This document shows, in pieces, positions 5,416-8,957 of a stretch of DNA of 8,957 bases. Numbering within the stretch: position 1 is the stretch's first letter; the number at the start of each line of letters is the position of its first letter. The notes beneath the pieces were generated by a model. The model worked only from the letters and a program-made list of their open reading frames with translations, did not search any database and was not told the origin of the DNA. A program made the translations under genes and the position numbers. The stretch is from Burkholderiales bacterium (GTDB lineage Bacteria > Pseudomonadota > Gammaproteobacteria > Burkholderiales > JAEUMW01), in NCBI GenBank assembly GCA_016791285.1, contig JAEUMX010000419.1, positions 1 to 8,957 of the forward strand. The letters are read 5' to 3'.

Positions 5416-5847
5416 CCGGTTCGCGATGAAGGTGTTGCGCACGATAGTGTCGGGGATGGAAAGCGCGGCCCCTTCGGCGAAACGCAGCCCCATGTCGTGA
5501 ACGCCAGTCACCCGAAACACCACCCCGTACAGACAGTTCGCGGTCCCGGTGATCGCGCCCGGCGCCGCACCCTGCCGCGTCGCGAGATCGATTCCGCGCG
5601 AGAGATCGTCGGCGAGGATTACCTTCAACCGCTCCACGCCCTCCGGCCAGACATGGAACACGAATACCCAGTCGATTGTCCAGGCGAGGAGGAGGATCGC
5701 GACGAACGCCAGAGTGAGGGCGAACACGAACTTGACCGGACCGAAGAGCACGCCGGCGAGTACGCCCTCGTGGAACGACGCGTTCCTAGACGCCACCGCC
5801 CGCGGTTGCCGTAGCGGCTTCGAGCGGCAGTCGGCGACATTGGCCAT
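5086..5847 (-). CDS. ICE inner-membrane protein, DUF4400 / TIGR03747 type
   Basis: A 253-residue integral membrane protein found next to traD in PFGI-1/SXT-TOL-class integrative elements. It is thought to be part of the inner-membrane transfer apparatus, but its exact task is unknown. The family pattern is clear. There is a first hydrophobic segment (about 38-65) followed by the aromatic VFHVWPEG. A soluble middle part follows, then a second segment (about 158-180). The conserved D-G-L-x-x-R-x-I-R-R loop (181-190), G-R-E-S (194-197) and YHRA (201-204) come next. Two more hydrophobic segments (about 207-222 and 229-243) precede the ending SFYKKHL. Length is normal for the family. The ATG at 5847 lies inside traD, giving a 62-bp overlap that suggests coupled translation; GAGGTGAGG sits 10 bases upstream. 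The last 110 codons are duplicated at 218-549. It is the last recognisable gene of the transfer operon before the cargo region. Confidence 0.87.
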   Translation of the reverse strand: MANVADCRSKPLRQPRAVASRNASFHEGVLAGVLFGPVKFVFALTLAFVAILLLAWTIDWVFVFHVWPEGVERLKVILADDLSRGIDLATRQGAAPGAITGTANCLYGVVFRVTGVHDMGLRFAEGAALSIPDTIVRNTFIANREAIEVAMIGTRLLGVRLATMALVLPLLVLVYVVAGADGLTQRAIRRACGGRESASLYHRAKHLQVVVATGGAVSLLLPASVDPRWIWMPGVVVLAVLARLQWSFYKKHL

Positions 5848-7789
5848 CGTGGCGGCGCCTCACCTCGTCGCCGATCGCCTCGAGACTGGCGGGCATCAGC
5901 GGGTCGTGGCTGACATCCGGCAACGGCATCCGGATTTTGTGGAGCTGCCCGCCATGGATGAGAGCGAAAGCCTGCCCCTTGGGCAGTTGAACCAAGTCGC
6001 TTGGGGAAAGCATCTGGGCGCTTTCTGTCGTGATGCGGTCCTCGTTACGGCTGGCGAAATCGGCGAAGTCGCCGGGATCGTTGGTGTCGGAAACCGAGGA
6101 CGAAACGATGGTCGAGACGATGCGTACCTCCGGCAGTTGGCTCGTCAGCAGCTCCGCCGTCGCGACCTCCTTGACGCGCAGCATGATCAGCGTGTTGAAG
6201 TTCCCGGCGATCTGCCCGGCCTTGGCCGGTGAACCGATGCGCGCTTCCACGTCCGACCAGGTCTGGGTGTACGCGGTCACTTGGAAACCCGCCCCGCCGG
6301 CCTTGTTCAGCAGCGGAATGAATTCGTCGCCGATCAATTCGTTGAACTCGTCGGCGTGGATCGCGATGCGCCGTGGCACCGTCTCGCCCGGAAGGCCCCG
6401 CCCCGTGCCGAACTTGTACAGGCTGCCGGCGACACTCGTAAGATCCGCGAACATCGAATTGCCAACTGCGGCCGCCACCTCATAGTCGGAGAGCGAATCA
6501 AGCCCGACGTAAACGATGCCGCCCAGGTTGATGACGGAGGCCCAGTCGAACACCGGGTGCCAGTCGGTCGGGTCGTCGAGGTCCGGCGACAGCAGCGAGG
6601 CGGTCCGCCCAGTGGTGAGCTTCTCCATCAGGGGGAGGAGGGAGGCCACCAGCTTGTCGAAGTAGCTCTTCTCGTAGTTGAGCGTCGAGGCCAGCGCGTG
6701 CGCGATCGGGTCGTAGAGCTGCTTGCGCCTGGCGTATTCGACCAGGGCCACCGCCCGGAACCCGCGTGACTGCAGCCCCTTGTCGAGGCTCTTCTTGTCG
6801 ATCGCCATCGACTCGACTTGCTCGCGCCAGCCGGCGGCCCCCGGATCCCGGTCGAGCCAGTGCTCGAAGTAGTCGATTAGCAGCGGCTCGACGTTCGAGG
6901 CATAGCGATTGATCTGCTCGTAGTCGGGCTTGCGGCCGAGTGCGACCAATGCGCGGGCCATGACGTTCACGAATCGCCAGACGAACTCCTTGAAGGCTGC
7001 CGACTGACCTTCGGATGGAAGCTGGCCCGCGATCCGGGTCGCCACCTCGGTGATGCGCGAGAAGCTTCCCACCGGGTTGTAGCGTGCCGAGATCTCCGGA
7101 TGTCCGAGGTGGAACATGAAGAACTCGCCGTCCCGGCCTGCCCGCTTGGCCTCCGCATAGACGCGACGAAGCAGGTCGATGTCGCCCTTGGGGTCGAACA
7201 CGATCACCACCTCGCCCCGGCGAATGTCCTGGGTAAGGAGCACCTCGGCGAGGCGGGTTTTCCCGACACGGGTCGTGCCCAGGACCAGGGTATGTCCGAC
7301 ACGGTCGCGGATGTCCATCCAGATGTCCGACTCTTTGAGCTCGACCCCGTGGATGGCAGGATCGCCGCCAACAGCGGTTTGCTCTGGCGACTGGGGACGA
7401 AGGGATTCCACCATCCGGCCCATGAGTCCGGGTCGTAGCAGGTCCCGCATTTCGGGGAGCCTAGCTTCGTGCAGCCGTTGGGTATGCCGTTGATCCCAAC
7501 GAAAGCCGCGGCCGAGGAACAATCGGTCGGCCGACCACGGAATCTCATCGGAGGCCACGACGTAGCGGCGCTGGCGCCGCAGGTTCGCGCGGTACTTCAC
7601 GATTTTCAGCCCAGCATAGCCTCGCCAAGCCGCATGGCAGAGGAAGACGCCAGCGAATCCCCACGCCAGCTCGCGTGTCAGCAGGAAGGTCGACGGTGTC
7701 CACGTCACCGCAGCGGCGCCAAGACATGAGACAGCCGCCGCGCGTAGTTCGTACGCGGGCCGCAGCAGCGCTTCGAGCGGGTAGCCCAT
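5786..7789 (-). CDS. traD: Conjugative coupling ATPase TraD (SXT/TOL subfamily)
   Basis: A 667-residue type IV coupling protein: a hexameric inner-membrane ATPase that brings the relaxase-DNA complex to the mating channel. Two N-terminal hydrophobic stretches (about 15-36 and 39-54) are followed by the family signature LFLGRGFRWDQRHTQRL (90-106). Walker A is GTTRVGKT (171-178) and a conserved VIVFDPKGD lies at 195-203. The catalytic acid motif IHADEFNEL is at about 477-485, and the sensor-like TAYTQTW at about 505-511. The late segment LTSQLPEVRIV is typical of TIGR03743. I chose the ATG at 7789, giving MGYPLEALLRP, because members of this group start M-x-Y-P-L-E-A-L-L-R-P. The longer in-frame start at 7888 would add 33 atypical residues and overlap the relaxase gene by 95 bp. 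With this start it lies 4 bp after the relaxase stop. A GGAG at 7802-7805 is 12 bases upstream. Length and all motifs look intact. Confidence 0.93.
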   Translation of the reverse strand: MGYPLEALLRPAYELRAAAVSCLGAAAVTWTPSTFLLTRELAWGFAGVFLCHAAWRGYAGLKIVKYRANLRRQRRYVVASDEIPWSADRLFLGRGFRWDQRHTQRLHEARLPEMRDLLRPGLMGRMVESLRPQSPEQTAVGGDPAIHGVELKESDIWMDIRDRVGHTLVLGTTRVGKTRLAEVLLTQDIRRGEVVIVFDPKGDIDLLRRVYAEAKRAGRDGEFFMFHLGHPEISARYNPVGSFSRITEVATRIAGQLPSEGQSAAFKEFVWRFVNVMARALVALGRKPDYEQINRYASNVEPLLIDYFEHWLDRDPGAAGWREQVESMAIDKKSLDKGLQSRGFRAVALVEYARRKQLYDPIAHALASTLNYEKSYFDKLVASLLPLMEKLTTGRTASLLSPDLDDPTDWHPVFDWASVINLGGIVYVGLDSLSDYEVAAAVGNSMFADLTSVAGSLYKFGTGRGLPGETVPRRIAIHADEFNELIGDEFIPLLNKAGGAGFQVTAYTQTWSDVEARIGSPAKAGQIAGNFNTLIMLRVKEVATAELLTSQLPEVRIVSTIVSSSVSDTNDPGDFADFASRNEDRITTESAQMLSPSDLVQLPKGQAFALIHGGQLHKIRMPLPDVSHDPLMPASLEAIGDEVRRRHDGQCRRLPLEAATATAGGGV
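5858..5866 (-). promoter_or_regulatory. Ribosome binding site of the DUF4400 gene
   Basis: GAGGTGAGG on the coding strand lies 10 bases before the ATG at 5847, inside the 3' end of traD. It supports this start and reinitiation or coupling with traD translation. Confidence 0.5.
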
Positions 7790-7793
7790 GGGC

Positions 7794-8957
7794 TCAGGCG
7801 TCTCCGCTTGTATCGGGCAGCCGAACGAGCAACGGATTCCTGGGGGGAACCGGGTCGACGAATCGCGACGGGTTGCGGATGACGACACCGGACAGTCGTG
7901 ACACGGCGCAGTCGCCGCGCATCACCTGGTAGGTCAGGATGTTAACGCCCTTGTCGGCGCGCACATGCCAGCCTGCCCGCAGGATCTGGCGCTGGATGGA
8001 TTTCCCGTTGTCCGGCTCGCCGGAAGCGTCCGGAGCAGCACAGTCCACGTCTTCGCCTAAGCGCTTTGCGAACTCCCGAAAGATGCGGGGCGAAACGAGC
8101 AGCATGCCCTCGTCCACGAAATGCACGAGCGCGCCGGCCTCGTTGAAGCGGAGCATCCCGTCAGAGAGTCCTTGCTGCAGCCAGCCGATGAAGCGGCGAG
8201 CCGCATCGGGAACTTGTGTAAGTCCCGGCTCGGCCGTCCGGGGTTCATGCGCGAGACCGCGCCCGCGTTCGTCAACATCCTCAAGGTACTCGGTTTCCTC
8301 GTCCCCAACTGCCGACTCATTCGTGGCCGAGCTCGGTGGATCTGGTTGGCCCGCCATCGGTTCTGGTGGGTCTGGCCTGCCCTGCGCCACGAGATCGCGG
8401 CTCTCGTATTGAGCGGCAGCGCGCAGCACAAGCTCGCGGATTGCGCCAGTCCGCGCCGATTTGTCCCCGGCGAGGAACGCAGTCAGTTCGCGCATGAGCT
8501 TGGGGTCCTCAGCCAGCCATTCCAGAATCATTGGCGGGACGAAGCGGTTCAGCAACTGCACGGGAAGGCCCCTGTGCAACTGGTCCTGCCCCGAAGGGCT
8601 CACGAACTCCACGCGGTAGCTCACGGCACCGCACGCGCTCATTGAGCCGCAGCGCGGAGACCAGGGTTCGGGCACACCTCGTCCGACCCGAATGACAATG
8701 CGCAGCTCCGCCAAGGTCTTGCCAACGTCGTGCAGCAAGGCGGCGACGAATACCGCATACGTCCACCGATGCGCCTGCGCTCCGATCGCCTCCGGCGCTG
8801 CGCCTCGCGGCAGGATCTGGCCACGGCGGTAATCGAGCGCGCGACTGGCGATCTCCAAGCCACGCGTGAAGAGACCGCCCGGACCCACATGGTGCTGCGA
8901 TTGCGACGCCGGCAGCAGTTGCACGAACTCCGCATAGCCTTCGATGACCGGGCTCAC
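7794..8957 (-). CDS. traI: MobH-type relaxase (TraI_2 HD domain), 5' end outside window
   Basis: The protein nicks the ICE at its transfer origin and pilots the strand into the recipient. The visible 387 residues start at a GTG at the window edge. Family members have further N-terminal sequence before the L-E-x-Y-A-E-F-V-x-x-L-P-A-S element seen at 5-18, so the gene very likely continues beyond 8957. The HD-type TraI_2 domain shows HHVGPGGL (22-29), RWTYAVFVAALLHDVGK (64-80, with His76-Asp77) and YRVEFV (114-119). An acidic, Pro-rich linker (about 195-245) leads to the C-terminal TraI_2_C domain: GLSDGMLRFNEAGALVHFVD, then QRQILRAGWHV and VVIRNPSRFVDPVPP. Odd point: GGLFTRGLEI has Arg32 where relatives usually have His (L-x-x-H-x-L-E-V), a likely metal ligand. 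It ends 4 bp before traD, in one operon. Confidence 0.9.
   Translation of the reverse strand: MSPVIEGYAEFVQLLPASQSQHHVGPGGLFTRGLEIASRALDYRRGQILPRGAAPEAIGAQAHRWTYAVFVAALLHDVGKTLAELRIVIRVGRGVPEPWSPRCGSMSACGAVSYRVEFVSPSGQDQLHRGLPVQLLNRFVPPMILEWLAEDPKLMRELTAFLAGDKSARTGAIRELVLRAAAQYESRDLVAQGRPDPPEPMAGQPDPPSSATNESAVGDEETEYLEDVDERGRGLAHEPRTAEPGLTQVPDAARRFIGWLQQGLSDGMLRFNEAGALVHFVDEGMLLVSPRIFREFAKRLGEDVDCAAPDASGEPDNGKSIQRQILRAGWHVRADKGVNILTYQVMRGDCAVSRLSGVVIRNPSRFVDPVPPRNPLLVRLPDTSGDA

Noticed and set aside
7790..7888. Longer N-terminus for TraD starting at 7888
   Set aside because: It adds 33 residues that overlap the end of the relaxase gene and do not look like this family, whose members start M-x-Y-P-L-E-A-L-L-R-P.
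1..8957. CRISPR array, tRNA, rRNA or an att site
   Set aside because: No short regularly spaced repeats, cloverleaf-forming segment or integrase/tRNA context were seen anywhere in the window.

Overview
The window looks like a GC-rich proteobacterial chromosome, most likely betaproteobacterial or a related gammaproteobacterium such as Pseudomonas or Xanthomonas. It cuts through one edge of an integrative and conjugative element (ICE) of the PFGI-1/ICEclc/SXT-TOL transfer class. The class is recognised from protein motifs and gene order. The host is an inference from composition and from where such elements usually occur.

Right part (5086-8957, all minus strand): three tightly packed transfer genes read leftward. 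They are a MobH-type HD-domain relaxase (cut by the window edge), then, 4 bp later, the TraD-type coupling ATPase, then, overlapping traD by 62 bp, a DUF4400 inner-membrane protein of the TIGR03747 type. Together they process the element DNA, couple it to the secretion channel and form part of the membrane apparatus. The relaxase carries Arg where I expect the first metal-binding His of its HD domain.

Middle part (863-4445): two intact-looking genes that are not transfer genes, in regions that appear less GC-rich. One is an 845-residue exported or membrane-anchored lipase-like hydrolase (minus strand). It has a GHSLGG nucleophile motif and two tandem 127-residue C-terminal beta-rich repeats. 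The other is a 192-residue secreted protein (plus strand). They are divergent, and an IS91-family transposase remnant lies between them.

Graveyard segments: at 4549-4806 an IS1634-type transposase N-terminus is joined in frame to a scrap of a DUF6398-type protein. At 218-549 there is a frameshifted, 5'-truncated second copy of the DUF4400 gene. It abuts, tail to tail with respect to its missing N-terminal part, an opposite-strand fragment of a lytic transglycosylase gene (552-665). The two DUF4400 copies make a roughly 330-bp direct repeat, about 87% identical by hand alignment, that brackets the whole 4.5-kb cargo and scrap region.

The simplest reading is a cargo region at the downstream end of an ICE transfer operon, built by repeated insertion and recombination with remnants of a second, related ICE. 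The lipase with its duplicated C-terminal domain is the most likely undescribed functional item.
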